From: Anaerostipes faecalis
Lineage (GTDB): Bacteria > Bacillota > Clostridia > Lachnospirales > Lachnospiraceae
Assembly (NCBI RefSeq): GCF_018982945.1
Contig: NZ_JABRXE010000003.1
Coordinates: 62,001 to 126,000 of the forward strand
Length of the DNA: 64,000 nucleotides
Reading direction: 5' to 3'
The notes beneath the pieces are model-generated. The model ran no database searches, was not told the DNA's origin, and saw nothing but the letters and a program-made list of their open reading frames with translations. Positions 10,046-18,939 of this stretch are shown piece after piece (the stretch's first letter is position 1; each line of letters opens with the position of its first letter). A program made the translations under genes and the position numbers.

Positions 10046-10478
10046 CGTTTTCTTCCTCCGGAGCAATTGTAGGACTTACGTCCTCATTTTCCTTTTCTTC
10101 GTAGAGTTTCATAAGGTTCTCAAGATAATTATCATAGATCTTAATCCTTGCCTCTACCTCCTGATAATGTTTTACAGCCCTGTTTCTTATAAAATGCAAA
10201 TATAATAAAAAACCAACCATATACATCACCATGATCAAAGCCAGCGGTGTGATAAAATTTCCTTCTCTGAGCGATGTAATAATCACATCCAGCTGAAAAA
10301 AACATAACAGTCCCATAATTCCAAAAAAAGCAACGGTTATTGCTACACTCATCTTCATTGTTTCCAAACGGATATAATCGTTTTCCGTATACTGATTTAT
10401 TCGAAAATCCTCATTGCCATATTGTTTCTCATATCGTGCCATCTCCGTCATTATCTTAACTTTTTCTTCTGAAATCAT
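10023..10478 (-). CDS. Unknown protein with two membrane helices, first gene of cdaA operon
   Basis: About 151 residues: an N-terminal charged helix, two hydrophobic helices (about 46-64 IAVTVAFFGIMGLLCFF-like and 76-97), a coiled-coil-like stretch (RAVKHYQEVEARIKIYDNYL) and an acidic tail. It has no recognised domain. The ATG at 10478 is chosen over GTG 10487 because AGAGGTG lies at correct spacing only to the ATG. Its 3' end overlaps the next membrane gene by 23 bases. Because it heads the operon, it may be a membrane adaptor; this is inference. Confidence 0.7.
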   Translation of the reverse strand: MISEEKVKIMTEMARYEKQYGNEDFRINQYTENDYIRLETMKMSVAITVAFFGIMGLLCFFQLDVIITSLREGNFITPLALIMVMYMVGFLLYLHFIRNRAVKHYQEVEARIKIYDNYLENLMKLYEEKENEDVSPTIAPEEENDGQNINL

Positions 10479-10538
10479 GGTGTTCACCTCTATCTATGAC
10501 TTTTTTACCAATTTTGAATCTATGGCATTCTTAAATTT

Positions 10539-10576
10539 ATTATATCATGTACTTTTTGAAAAAAAAAGATTATAAT
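10539..10576. promoter_or_regulatory. Divergent promoter region (-10 boxes)
   Basis: Two perfect TATAAT boxes lie back to back: minus strand at 10539-10544 for the cdaA operon and plus strand at 10571-10576 for the GNAT gene. The matching -35 boxes are poor, in very A/T-rich DNA, so only the -10 elements are supported. Confidence 0.5.
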
Positions 10577-10619
10577 ACTTCTTATTAAATGTTAATCTTA
10601 AAATCCGGGAGGAACATCA

Positions 10620-11237
10620 TTGAATCATTTACCGATCGACTATAAAAGTATTATTATGAGATGTGATAATATCAGGCATCAGGCATATAAGAATCTTCCT
10701 GAATCTGCGCAACTGGAATTCTATCATACGGGAATGGAATCTGTCTGGAAAGATATTCAAAAAGCATCTGGAGAATTTTCTTCTAAGTCAGATAAAGAGA
10801 TACTTGATTATTTCCGTAATCGCTTTTGTCAAAATATTCCCCTCTTAGAAAAACAATGCCTGTTTCTGAAAGATAAATATACAAACCAGTATATAGGAAC
10901 CTGCATGGCATGGGAATCAATGAAAGATAACCAGAAAATTCCTATACTGCACTGGCTGGCCGTTTCAAAACACTTTAGCGGACGTGGATTTGCCAGAATT
11001 TTGATCACCCAGATTCTTCAGTTATTTGAAACTTATTATCCTGGCAGAGCTATTTATCTTCATACACAGCCTTCTTCTTTTGCTGCTATTAAACTTTACC
11101 ATGATTTTGGCTTCAATATCTGCCGGAAGGACACCTATGGAACCGCTGTAAATCAGTTCGAAGATGCTGTAAATATTTTAAAAGATATTATGTTTGAAGA
11201 TGAATTTAAAGAATTGATTAATGACAGTGTTATATAA
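10620..11237 (+). CDS. GNAT family N-acetyltransferase
   Basis: A 205-residue protein with a GNAT fold in the second half: HWLAVSKHFSGRGFARILITQIL (acetyl-CoA motif A pattern with GRGFA near residue 121) and LYHDFGFNICRKDTYG near the end. The N-terminal half (MNHLPIDYKSIIM) is helical and may bind substrate. Start is TTG at 10620, seven bases after GGGAGG; no ATG with a ribosome site is nearby. Substrate unknown. It has its own promoter and is convergent with the NlpC/P60 gene. Confidence 0.8.
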   Translation: MNHLPIDYKSIIMRCDNIRHQAYKNLPESAQLEFYHTGMESVWKDIQKASGEFSSKSDKEILDYFRNRFCQNIPLLEKQCLFLKDKYTNQYIGTCMAWESMKDNQKIPILHWLAVSKHFSGRGFARILITQILQLFETYYPGRAIYLHTQPSSFAAIKLYHDFGFNICRKDTYGTAVNQFEDAVNILKDIMFEDEFKELINDSVI

Positions 11238-11239
11238 AC

Positions 11240-11292
11240 AAAAAAGAAGACTGTTGAGATGACTGAACCAGCTCCCAAAAGTCTTCTTTTTT
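11240..11292. terminator. Bidirectional terminator
   Basis: AAAAAAGAAGACT (11240-11252) and AGTCTTCTTTTTT (11280-11292) are perfect inverted repeats with A/T tracts at both sides, usable from both strands. It lies between the convergent GNAT and NlpC/P60 genes and overlaps the last bases of the latter. Confidence 0.8.
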
Positions 11293-11944
11293 ATTTTACT
11301 ATTCTTCTTACACATGCAACTGAACGGTAATTTGCAGGTGATGTAATTTTAATCCCTGTCTTTGCACTGCTGGCATGTACTACCTTATTATTTCCAATGT
11401 AAATAGCAACATGTCCATAATAACAGATCAGATCTCCTGCTTTTTTACTTGACCAGCTAACCTTTTTTCCCGCACTTCTCTGTGCAGAAGATGTACGTGG
11501 AATGCTATATCCAAAATGTCTATATACAGATTGTGTAAATCCAGAGCAATCTGCACCTTTGGTCAGACTTGTTCCTCCATATTTATATGGATTCCCAACA
11601 AACTGTGTGGCATAATTGGCTACCTGCTGTCCTTTTGAAGATCCACTGGATGGCTTGCTTTTAGATAAATAACTGGTATATACATAGCAATATCTTCCAC
11701 TTTTTCTTACCTTTGTCCAGCTTCCTTTGGTGCCATAACAAACAATCTTAGTTCCTCGTTTGTAGGAGCCCATCTTTTTGGACTTGGTGGATGTTGACTT
11801 TCGAATAGTCAAAGATGATGCTGTTACATATCGAGAATATGAAGCATATACTTCCTTTTCTTCTCCAATCCCAGTCATACCTGCAATCATCAGTAACGAT
11901 AAGATTAAAACCACCGCTCTAGTATATAATTTTCGGTCCATCAT
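11291..11944 (-). CDS. Secreted NlpC/P60 peptidoglycan endopeptidase with SH3 domain
   Basis: A cell-wall hydrolase. The protein begins MMDRKLYTRAV, then a hydrophobic signal peptide (ALILSLLMIAG-like, ending near VYA). An SH3b domain follows (LTIRKSTSTKSKKMG through YCYVYTSYL) and a C-terminal NlpC/P60 domain with the catalytic Cys in GADCSGFTQ, His in GHVAIYIG and a third polar residue in VVHASS. The start is placed at ATG 11944 (or the next ATG at 11941), behind GGGAGGAACCG; the upstream extension to 12025 lacks a site. It cleaves D-Glu-type stem peptide bonds by family. Confidence 0.9.
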   Translation of the reverse strand: MMDRKLYTRAVVLILSLLMIAGMTGIGEEKEVYASYSRYVTASSLTIRKSTSTKSKKMGSYKRGTKIVCYGTKGSWTKVRKSGRYCYVYTSYLSKSKPSSGSSKGQQVANYATQFVGNPYKYGGTSLTKGADCSGFTQSVYRHFGYSIPRTSSAQRSAGKKVSWSSKKAGDLICYYGHVAIYIGNNKVVHASSAKTGIKITSPANYRSVACVRRIVK

Positions 11945-12079
11945 CGGTTCCTCCCAATCTATTTGTTTCATTAGCTGTTTATAATATACCACACTTATTA
12001 CGGTTTGTAAATATTTTTGTAACATTTCCGTAATAAATTTTTGGTATTTTAACCAGAATATTCATATTTTTCAAAGAAC

Positions 12080-12108
12080 TAGACTCGTCTCGCTTCACAA
12101 TATATAAT
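12080..12108 (+). promoter_or_regulatory. Promoter of ppiC-type gene
   Basis: TAGACT (12080-12085), 17-base spacer, TATAAT (12103-12108), 43 bases before the chosen start codon. Confidence 0.6.
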
Positions 12109-12150
12109 ATAATGGTTTATTAGAATTCAATGTTAAAGGAGAACAAAAAC

Positions 12151-12894
12151 ATGGATAACCAGAATGTACTGGCAATGGTTGCCGGTGAAGCGATTACTCA
12201 GGAAGATTTAGATTCTCTTCTTCGTGCTCTTCCAAAAGAACAGCAGGCTTATGCTGCAAATGAACAGTTTAGACAACAGTGTCTGGATCAGCTTATTACC
12301 ATTCATTTGTTTGCAAAATTAGGAGAAGATCTGAAACTTGAGGAAACAGAGCCTTTCCAGAAAGCTATGGATCGTACAAAAAAAGAAATTCTTGCTCAGA
12401 TGGCTATTGCAGAATCTATGAAAGATATTTCTGTTTCAGAAGATGAAGCTAAAGATTATTATAATGCCAATAAAGAACAGTTTATGACAGGTGAAACTGT
12501 ACAGGCAAAACATATTCTTGTTGCTGAAGAAGACAAGTGTAATGAAATTCTTGAAATGATTACAAATGGTGATTCAACTTTTGAAGATGCTGCGAAAGAA
12601 TTCTCAACCTGCCCTTCCGGACAAAGCGGAGGAGATCTTGGAGCATTTGGTAAAGGTCAGATGGTAAAAGAATTTGAAGATGCCGCATTTGCTGCAGAAA
12701 TTGGACATGTGGTAGGACCTGTAAAAACTCAGTTTGGATACCATTTAATTAAAGTTGAACAGAAAAATGATGCTCAGCTATCTGCTTTTGAAGCTGTTGC
12801 AGATTCTATCAGGAATAATCTTATTCAGCAGAAACAAAACAATGTGTATACAGAAAAAATAACTGAATTAAAAACTAAATACGTAGAAAAATAA
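12151..12894 (+). CDS. Peptidyl-prolyl isomerase, PpiC/parvulin type
   Basis: Catalyses proline isomerisation during protein folding. About 247 residues: an N-terminal SurA/trigger-like helical part (VAGEAITQEDLDSLL) and a rotamase domain (AKHILVAEE, DAAKEFSTCPSGQSGGDLG, FGYHLIKVE). There is no signal peptide or lipobox, unlike secreted PrsA, so it is expected in the cytoplasm. The start is ATG 12151, nine bases after AAAGGAG; the earlier ATG at 12130 overlaps that site. It is monocistronic with its own promoter and terminator. Confidence 0.9.
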   Translation: MDNQNVLAMVAGEAITQEDLDSLLRALPKEQQAYAANEQFRQQCLDQLITIHLFAKLGEDLKLEETEPFQKAMDRTKKEILAQMAIAESMKDISVSEDEAKDYYNANKEQFMTGETVQAKHILVAEEDKCNEILEMITNGDSTFEDAAKEFSTCPSGQSGGDLGAFGKGQMVKEFEDAAFAAEIGHVVGPVKTQFGYHLIKVEQKNDAQLSAFEAVADSIRNNLIQQKQNNVYTEKITELKTKYVEK

Positions 12895-12901
12895 CAATAG
12901 A

Positions 12902-12943
12902 AAGTCCGAAGGATATATATGCTTTTCCTTCGGACTTATTTTC
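12902..12943. terminator. Terminator after ppiC gene
   Basis: AAGTCCGAAGGA (12902-12913) pairs perfectly with TCCTTCGGACTT (12926-12937), followed by a T-rich tail. It also lies downstream of the convergent yfcC-type gene. Confidence 0.85.
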
Positions 12944-12966
12944 ATTTAAATATTCTTTTTATCACC

Positions 12967-14367
12967 TTAAAATGGACCGTATCCTATTTGTACTGCCAGT
13001 GTTAATGCTGCAAAAGCAACAATCCACCAGATTATAAACAATGGTATCAGCCATTTTGCCCATTTTCCCCATGGAATTTTAGCCATTGCGCAGGCTGCAA
13101 GAAGTTCTCCTCCGGTTGGCGCCATAACATTGGTAAATGCATCTCCCATCTGAAACGCCAGAACAGCGGTCTGTCTGGTAATTCCAATTAGATCCGCCAG
13201 TGGAGCCATTAAAGGCATTGTAATTGCCGCCTGTCCGGAACCTGACGGCACCAATACATTAAATAAATCCTGTACTACAAACATCCCACAGGCACTTAAT
13301 TTTGGCGGAAGCCCATTTAACAGGCCTGCCAGGGCATGAATGACCGTGTCCATAATATTGGCATCTTCCATGATAATAATAGCTGCATTACATAAGCCGA
13401 TCATCACTCCTGCAAACAGCAGATTCCCACAGCCTTTTAGAAATTCATCTGCAATTTCACCTGGCTTTAAACCGCCAACAAAGCCTGCAATCAAACCTGC
13501 AATCAAAAAGAGTGCTGCCAGCTCATCAATATAAAATCCAAATTTGACAATTCCAATCACCATTGCGATCATTACACCCAGCAATGTCAGAAGCACCAGT
13601 TTCTGCCTTGTTGTTAAGTTTACATCATCCTCTAATTTTAAATCATGCTTTTTATCTTTATCAAATTCATATACAAGACTCGATTTTGGATTCTTTTTAA
13701 CCTTTCTTGCATAGAGCATTACGAAAATAATACTAACTGTCATTAATACAACAAAAACACCTGCACGAAAGCCTAATCCTGAGAACATTGGTAATCCTGC
13801 AATTCCCTGGGCCACACCAACTGTAAATGCATTGGTCATGGCTCCTGCATATCCTGAAGCTGCAGAACAAAAAATAATTCCGATTGCTGTCAGAGAATCA
13901 AATCCCATAGCAATACACACTGATAATACCAAAGGAACAAAAGCTAAAAATTCTTCGAAATTTCCGGCAAAACAGGATCCGCATCCAAAGATGATCATAC
14001 ATACCGGAATCATCAGAAGTTCCTTTCCAGCCATCTTCTTTACAACCAGAGACATCCCGTTATGAATAGCTCCCGTTGCCTCCATAATCTGAAACATTCC
14101 GCCGATAATAAACAAAAAGAATATAATATAACCAGCTCTTTGCAGGCCTAATGTAACCGACATAAACAAAGCAAATATTCCAACCGGATTCTGTTTGACA
14201 TAATGGAATGTATTTGGATCGACAACTTCTCGATTCGTTGCTGCATCCATTACTCTTTCATATTCACCAGCAGGAACAATATAAGTGGCAATTGCACACA
14301 AGACAATAATAATCGCCAAAAGCACCATTGGATTTAAAGCTTTTATCTGTATTTTTTTCTTTTTCAA
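12967..14367 (-). CDS. yfcC: YfcC family membrane transporter
   Basis: About 466 residues with 11-12 hydrophobic segments. The N-terminus NPMVLLAIIIVLCAIATYIVPAGEYER is the YfcC/ArcD-like signature, with VPSGSGQAAITMPLMAPL and MGDAFTNVMAPTGGELLAA typical of the ion-transporter half repeats. Family members are proposed to move basic amino acids, peptides or C4-type acids; the substrate is unknown. The start is judged to be TTG 14367, seven bases after GGGAGG; the ATG at 14382 overlaps that Shine-Dalgarno. It follows the dipeptidase pepD on the same strand, suggesting uptake or export of peptidase products. Confidence 0.85.
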   Translation of the reverse strand: MKKKKIQIKALNPMVLLAIIIVLCAIATYIVPAGEYERVMDAATNREVVDPNTFHYVKQNPVGIFALFMSVTLGLQRAGYIIFFLFIIGGMFQIMEATGAIHNGMSLVVKKMAGKELLMIPVCMIIFGCGSCFAGNFEEFLAFVPLVLSVCIAMGFDSLTAIGIIFCSAASGYAGAMTNAFTVGVAQGIAGLPMFSGLGFRAGVFVVLMTVSIIFVMLYARKVKKNPKSSLVYEFDKDKKHDLKLEDDVNLTTRQKLVLLTLLGVMIAMVIGIVKFGFYIDELAALFLIAGLIAGFVGGLKPGEIADEFLKGCGNLLFAGVMIGLCNAAIIIMEDANIMDTVIHALAGLLNGLPPKLSACGMFVVQDLFNVLVPSGSGQAAITMPLMAPLADLIGITRQTAVLAFQMGDAFTNVMAPTGGELLAACAMAKIPWGKWAKWLIPLFIIWWIVAFAALTLAVQIGYGPF

Positions 14368-14466
14368 GTTTCTACCTCCCAAATCATACTATAATTTATG
14401 ATAGGTGAAACAGATTTGTCTGTCAAATATAATTTTACTACATTAGCACTTTATCTTGATAATGTA

Positions 14467-15936
14467 TCAGATTTTCTGATCGGATATTTGTTTAATGATC
14501 TTTTTCAATATCTGATACAATCTCTTAGTCGAAGAAACACTTAACCTTTCTTCTGGAGAATGAAGATTCCAGCAGTCAGGCCCTATGGAAATGACATCCA
14601 GATCCGGTTTTCCCATGAAAAAACAGCCACATTCCAAACCTGCATGTACACTATGGACTTTCGGTGTCATACTATAAGTCTCCTCAAATACCTGTAATGC
14701 TGTATTCCGAAGAAGTGAATCCGCATGATAAGCCCATCCCGGGTATGAAGAATGAATTTTGATACTTCCACCAAGCATTTTCCCAAGTCTTATAATTATA
14801 TCTGCAATATGGTCCCTGACAGAATCATAGGCTGAACGTATCTCATATACCACACGATATCCATCCTGACTTAAATACATTTCCCCCAGATTATCTGAAC
14901 TATTGACTGCACCTGTAATATCTGCATTCATTTCCCAAATGCCATCTGGTGAAAATAAAATCAATGAAAGAAAACAATCCATACTGCAGGCTTTATCAAA
15001 ATGTTTTTTACACGGTTCAAAACGGATATATAAATCTTTTCCTGCACTCTGATACTCCTGTTTTAAATTTTTAAATATTTCCTGAATGATCTTCTTTGCC
15101 TGAGCTTCCTTATTTTTAGGAATAACACAGTCACATCTGGCTTCTCTTGAAATCGCCAAACGAAAATTCCCGCCTTTTAAACTACATAACTGAATTTCCA
15201 TCTGCTTTTCCAGTTCCAGCAGAATTCTTGCCAGTATTCTATTGGCATTCCCGTTTCCTCTGTGAATATCTTCTCCGGAATGACCGCCTTTCAGTCCTCC
15301 GATTTCCAGACAATAAACTATCTGGTCAGAAGAAATATCATTCCAGCAGGCATTCAGATTTACTTCAACTGCTTCTCCTCCACAGCTTCCACAGACAATC
15401 TCCGTTCCAACTGCATGATCCAGATTAATAAAAAAAGAAGATTGAAGCAATGACGCATCAAATTTTTCTGCCCCTTCCATTGTTTCCTCTTCTGCCACTG
15501 TAAATACCACTTCTATCATCGGATGTTTCCAGGATGTTTCTTCTAAAACTGACATGGCAAGTGCCATTCCTATTCCATTATCTGCACCCAGTGTTGTCTC
15601 TCCACCAGTACTTAGAATATCTCCCTCCAAAACCCACGGAATCGGATCTTTCAAAAAATCATGGACTGATTCCGGTATTTTTTCACATACCATGTCCATG
15701 TGAGCCTGCAAAATAACCCCTTTTTTCTGTTCATATCCCTTTGATGCCTCTTTCCTGATATAGACATTTTTTAGTGAATCCTGTATCACAAACAATCCGC
15801 GTTCTTTTGCCCACTGAACCATATAATCACTGATTTGTTCTTCATGATAACTTCCTCGTGGAATCTGACTGATTTTATAAAAATTCTGAAATACTGAATC
15901 CTGTAGTAATTGTTTCATCTCTTGTTGTTCTTCCAT
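14467..15936 (-). CDS. pepD: PepD-type aminoacyl-histidine dipeptidase (M20)
   Basis: A cytoplasmic zinc metallopeptidase cleaving dipeptides (Xaa-His by family name). At 489 residues it is normal length. Metal and catalytic residues are visible: HMDMVCEK (His, Asp), GADNGIGMA (bridging Asp), AEEETMEGAE (catalytic Glu pair), and HSVHAGLECGCF near the C-terminus carrying the last metal His. A lid domain sits in the middle (GLKGGHSGEDIHRGNGN). The start is ATG 15936 behind TTAGAGGAAACGAT. It is probably transcribed with the downstream yfcC gene through an 84-100 base gap. Confidence 0.93.
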   Translation of the reverse strand: MEEQQEMKQLLQDSVFQNFYKISQIPRGSYHEEQISDYMVQWAKERGLFVIQDSLKNVYIRKEASKGYEQKKGVILQAHMDMVCEKIPESVHDFLKDPIPWVLEGDILSTGGETTLGADNGIGMALAMSVLEETSWKHPMIEVVFTVAEEETMEGAEKFDASLLQSSFFINLDHAVGTEIVCGSCGGEAVEVNLNACWNDISSDQIVYCLEIGGLKGGHSGEDIHRGNGNANRILARILLELEKQMEIQLCSLKGGNFRLAISREARCDCVIPKNKEAQAKKIIQEIFKNLKQEYQSAGKDLYIRFEPCKKHFDKACSMDCFLSLILFSPDGIWEMNADITGAVNSSDNLGEMYLSQDGYRVVYEIRSAYDSVRDHIADIIIRLGKMLGGSIKIHSSYPGWAYHADSLLRNTALQVFEETYSMTPKVHSVHAGLECGCFFMGKPDLDVISIGPDCWNLHSPEERLSVSSTKRLYQILKKIIKQISDQKI

Positions 15937-16085
15937 ATCGTTTCCTCTAATTAAACTGCGATTAACTTTTCCAATATCTGATTTTCAGCTACTTTTTGAA
16001 TACGGTCCCCTGCTGTAAAGCATATATGATTATACATTCTTTTTATAAATCAAAAGTCGTGCTGCAATCTGCACTTTATTTACAT

Positions 16086-16802
16086 TTAATAATTTTCCAG
16101 AACACCTTGCAGGTACTCTTTGTATTTCTGTTTTACATGCTCCGGACCTTCGATTCTCATATTCCTTCCAATACCGGTTACCCAGCCAAAAAACTGTGGA
16201 CTAACAGATACAGTAACATGTGTCCGAAAATGATTTTCATCCATCGGAATAAGCCATACATCATGACCACCGTACATACCAAAGGTTTTCTTGGAAAAAG
16301 CTGCCAGATCAAAGTTCCGAAAAGAAACTTCTCCCTTGCGATCTGTTTCAAGAACCTTCATATGCTTCATCTTGTCCACACGATAATGCTTGATCTTACC
16401 AGCAACATCATCATAAGCCACCAGATAATAATTCTCGTCATCCCAGGTAAGTGCCCACGGACTGACCAGGTAAAAAGCACCATCCTTCTTCAAATGAAAT
16501 TCTTTTTTCATGGTCCATTCTGCATACTGGAAGGCAATTTCCTTATTATCATGAATCGCTGTATGAATATAATCTACGTTGTAATAACCTGGATTCTTTC
16601 CCTTTTTCTGCTGAATATCCAGACCATACTTTTTCAGAATCTCCATTTCTGTATAGATGGTTCTGCGATCTGTGGTGATACTATGCTCCTGCTCAAGGAT
16701 ACTGCAGAGTTGAGATGCATTTAACATATGATTATCATCTGTACGCTCCAACATAATGTCCATTAGGTAAAGAGTACGGAGTTTCTGATCCAATGATGCC
16801 AT
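16086..16802 (-). CDS. WYL-domain transcriptional regulator with internal deletion
   Basis: N-terminal DeoR-type helix-turn-helix (residues about 1-75, DRRTIYTEMEILKKYGLDI) directly joined to a WYL ligand-binding domain (YYNVDYIHTAIHDN, SPWALTWDDENYYLVAYDD, IKHYRVDKMKHM) and WCX tail. Regulators of this subgroup are normally about 300 residues with a helical linker of roughly 70-80 residues between the two domains; here GKNPGYY runs straight into NVDYIH, giving only ~238 residues. The reading frame is intact, so this looks like an in-frame deletion at a short YY-coding repeat. Start ATG 16802 follows GGGGAAGG. Confidence 0.8.
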   Translation of the reverse strand: MASLDQKLRTLYLMDIMLERTDDNHMLNASQLCSILEQEHSITTDRRTIYTEMEILKKYGLDIQQKKGKNPGYYNVDYIHTAIHDNKEIAFQYAEWTMKKEFHLKKDGAFYLVSPWALTWDDENYYLVAYDDVAGKIKHYRVDKMKHMKVLETDRKGEVSFRNFDLAAFSKKTFGMYGGHDVWLIPMDENHFRTHVTVSVSPQFFGWVTGIGRNMRIEGPEHVKQKYKEYLQGVLENY

Positions 16803-16856
16803 AAACAATCCTTCCCCCTGTCAAAATAACTATAGAATCAAAAAATATTATCTTCA

Positions 16857-17493
16857 TTATACTGCATCATTGGTTATTTGTGATAAATTGTTTGAATTTC
16901 CAAAACTTTTTATGTAGTCTCCAAGATTAAAACTCAAAGGTTCTGCAGATATCATTTTTTCTTTTTCATAACTCTGAATCTGAAATTCTGGATTAAGTTC
17001 CAGTTTTTTTATCAGTTTTGCCGTATTTAAAGCGTCACACAGGCCATCATGGAATCTTCCATCGGGATTTAAATCACAGAGCATTAAAGCTTCTTCAAGG
17101 CCAACCGGTCTTGAAAACTCATATCGTTTGGCAAAAATATTCTGATAATCAATCCAACGGGCAGGATTCATAAATTCTGCAATTTCAGGGTCGTCGATAT
17201 TCTTGCTTTTAATTTCATGTTCCAACTGAGACAAATCATTTTTGCTCCAGGCGATTACTTTGTATTCCCTGTCACTTAGCCATGTAATCATATCCTTTAA
17301 TACTTTCCCAATCAACGGTGCATTCTTCACATTCCTGTTGTTAATTCCTGTGAGATTAGAAGTGATAAAATAATCTATAACCCCAAACTTCGGATGAACA
17401 TACTGGCTGATTGTTCCAATAGATTTATAATTCTCATCCAGCAGAACAGCTCCTACCTGAATGATTTCATTAGCATATTTGTAGTTTGGGTTA
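16857..17493 (-). pseudogene. 3'-5' exonuclease (DEDDh/DnaQ-like), 5' end lost
   Basis: The frame open from about 17493 to 16857 reads YANEIIQVGAVLLDENYK, then ITSNLTGIN, VIAWSKNDLSQL and HDGLCDALNTAKLI, the Exo II and Exo III region of a DnaQ-like exonuclease of the Lachnospiraceae type. The first ~20 residues with the catalytic D-x-E are missing: upstream the frame has no start and hits a TGA inside the kinase gene. The next in-frame ATG would begin after Exo I. The 5' end was replaced by the truncated histidine kinase. A non-functional remnant is likely. Confidence 0.75.
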
Positions 17494-18109
17494 ATATATT
17501 GTCAAAAATGCGTCTGACAGCCTCTTTATCCAGTTGTCTCATTACACGAATTTCAGACATCTGAATATCCGGAAGTATTCTTTTATTAACAAGCACTCCA
17601 TAAAAACCGGCAATACTCTGTTCCAAAATATCATTTATGCAAATCTGTTCTATATGGAGTTTTTCATCTTGTATTGCAAGTAACGAACAACTGAATAGTT
17701 CTTCCGTAAGGGAACGCATTGAATCTGTACGCTCCCTTATCACATCAAGATACTTCTTCACATTATCACCTGATTCTTCTTGTTCCAACAAGTCAAGATA
17801 TCCACAGATTGCAGTAAGCGGTGTCCGCAGATCGTGAGAGATATTAGTAACTGCTACTTTTAATTCCTGATTACCATGATTGAGATTTAATTGTTCTCTC
17901 CGCAGATCCCACAACTGTCTGTTTATCTGTTCAGCAAATAAACGTATTTTTCGATTTCCAGAAGAAACTGAAATCAGCGTGTTTGTATCCGTGTGAAGTT
18001 TCTCCTCCAATCCTTCTGTTATTTCCTGCAGGGAATTCTGAAAAGACAGTAAGTTTCCAAGCAAAATCAATATAACAATTCCCAATACAAGACATAACAG
18101 GCTCCACAT
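17453..18109 (-). pseudogene. Sensor histidine kinase, C-terminally truncated
   Basis: 218 residues: one N-terminal membrane helix (1-22), a linker helix, and the dimerisation/phosphoacceptor region with His92 in NISHDLRTPLTAI. It follows the family until REVRRIFDNILT-like sequence (EAVRRIFDNILT), then ends in unrelated QTTNMLMKSFR. The whole ATP-binding domain (N, G1, F, G2 boxes) is absent, so it cannot autophosphorylate. The breakpoint near 17485-17495 joins it to the exonuclease remnant. It overlaps the ABC permease stop by one base (TAATG) and was the last gene of the RR-ABC-HK operon. Confidence 0.8.
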
Positions 18110-18939
18110 TATTTCAAATCCTTCCTCTTAAAAATAAAAATCCCACAACTAGTTGTGAATATAAAAATTATTCTATCGTAGATAGCATATCTTCCCAGAT
18201 GTTCCGCATTCATGCTGGAAAGCCTGAGCATCTGCCCACCTGGAAGAAATTCATTTAGGAACAAATAAACCTGCCTTTTTGTTCCTGATACATAATTTGG
18301 ATTCGGTGTTTCATCTTCCTCCACCGTAACTCCTTCTGACATATAAGAATACGCATCATATGTTTCTGGTTCATTTAATGCTGCTGTTATACGGACACCG
18401 ACAAATAACAGCATAAAAATCACTAATATACACCCTGCCACAGAATACGCTTTATTACTGCACAACATAGATATCAAAGTAAATATTGCTGTACATGCTG
18501 CTGTCATAGTAAATGTCACTAATCCATAAAACATAAGCATATGTGCATCTGACACGAACCATCCCAAAAGCGGAGTCCCTACACAGACATGTGACAACAT
18601 GAATGCAACACACAGCGTAAAGGATGCCTGCACATTTGAGACGAGATTTGCAACATAAATTTTTCTTCTTACATGACCAGCAATCAGTTTATTTCTCATT
18701 GTACCATCGCTGTAATCAGTTCCAATAAACAGCGCAGTAAGCAGAGATACCATCAGTGGAACAAAAAGTGCATATATAAAAATAGTTGAATCCATGTTCC
18801 ATCCACTATTCTCATCTATATTATCCATATAGTGAAGAATAGGAAATAAAGCTCCCAGAAATAATTCTGCACATGTTAAAATCCAAAATAATTTATTCTT
18901 CAACAGTCTCGCAAAATTGGCTCTTAATAATCTACGCAT
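18109..18939 (-). CDS. ABC-2 type permease subunit
   Basis: About 276 residues with six hydrophobic segments (LFWILTCAELFLGALFPIL, FIYALFVPLMVSLLTALFIG, then four more). The motif TDYSDGTMRNKLIAGHVRRKIY is typical of ABC-2 permeases linked to BcrA-type ATPases in antimicrobial peptide resistance. The start at ATG 18939 follows GGAGGTGG; an earlier TTG at 18954 is not favoured. It overlaps the ATPase gene by eight bases and the kinase by one. It is intact, but its ATPase partner is frameshifted, so the transporter is probably dead unless complemented. Confidence 0.8.
   Translation of the reverse strand: MRRLLRANFARLLKNKLFWILTCAELFLGALFPILHYMDNIDENSGWNMDSTIFIYALFVPLMVSLLTALFIGTDYSDGTMRNKLIAGHVRRKIYVANLVSNVQASFTLCVAFMLSHVCVGTPLLGWFVSDAHMLMFYGLVTFTMTAACTAIFTLISMLCSNKAYSVAGCILVIFMLLFVGVRITAALNEPETYDAYSYMSEGVTVEEDETPNPNYVSGTKRQVYLFLNEFLPGGQMLRLSSMNAEHLGRYAIYDRIIFIFTTSCGIFIFKRKDLK

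Noticed and set aside
15996-16724. 242-residue plus-strand frame opposite the WYL gene
   Set aside because: Antisense of a gene with recognised domains; composition is not protein-like.
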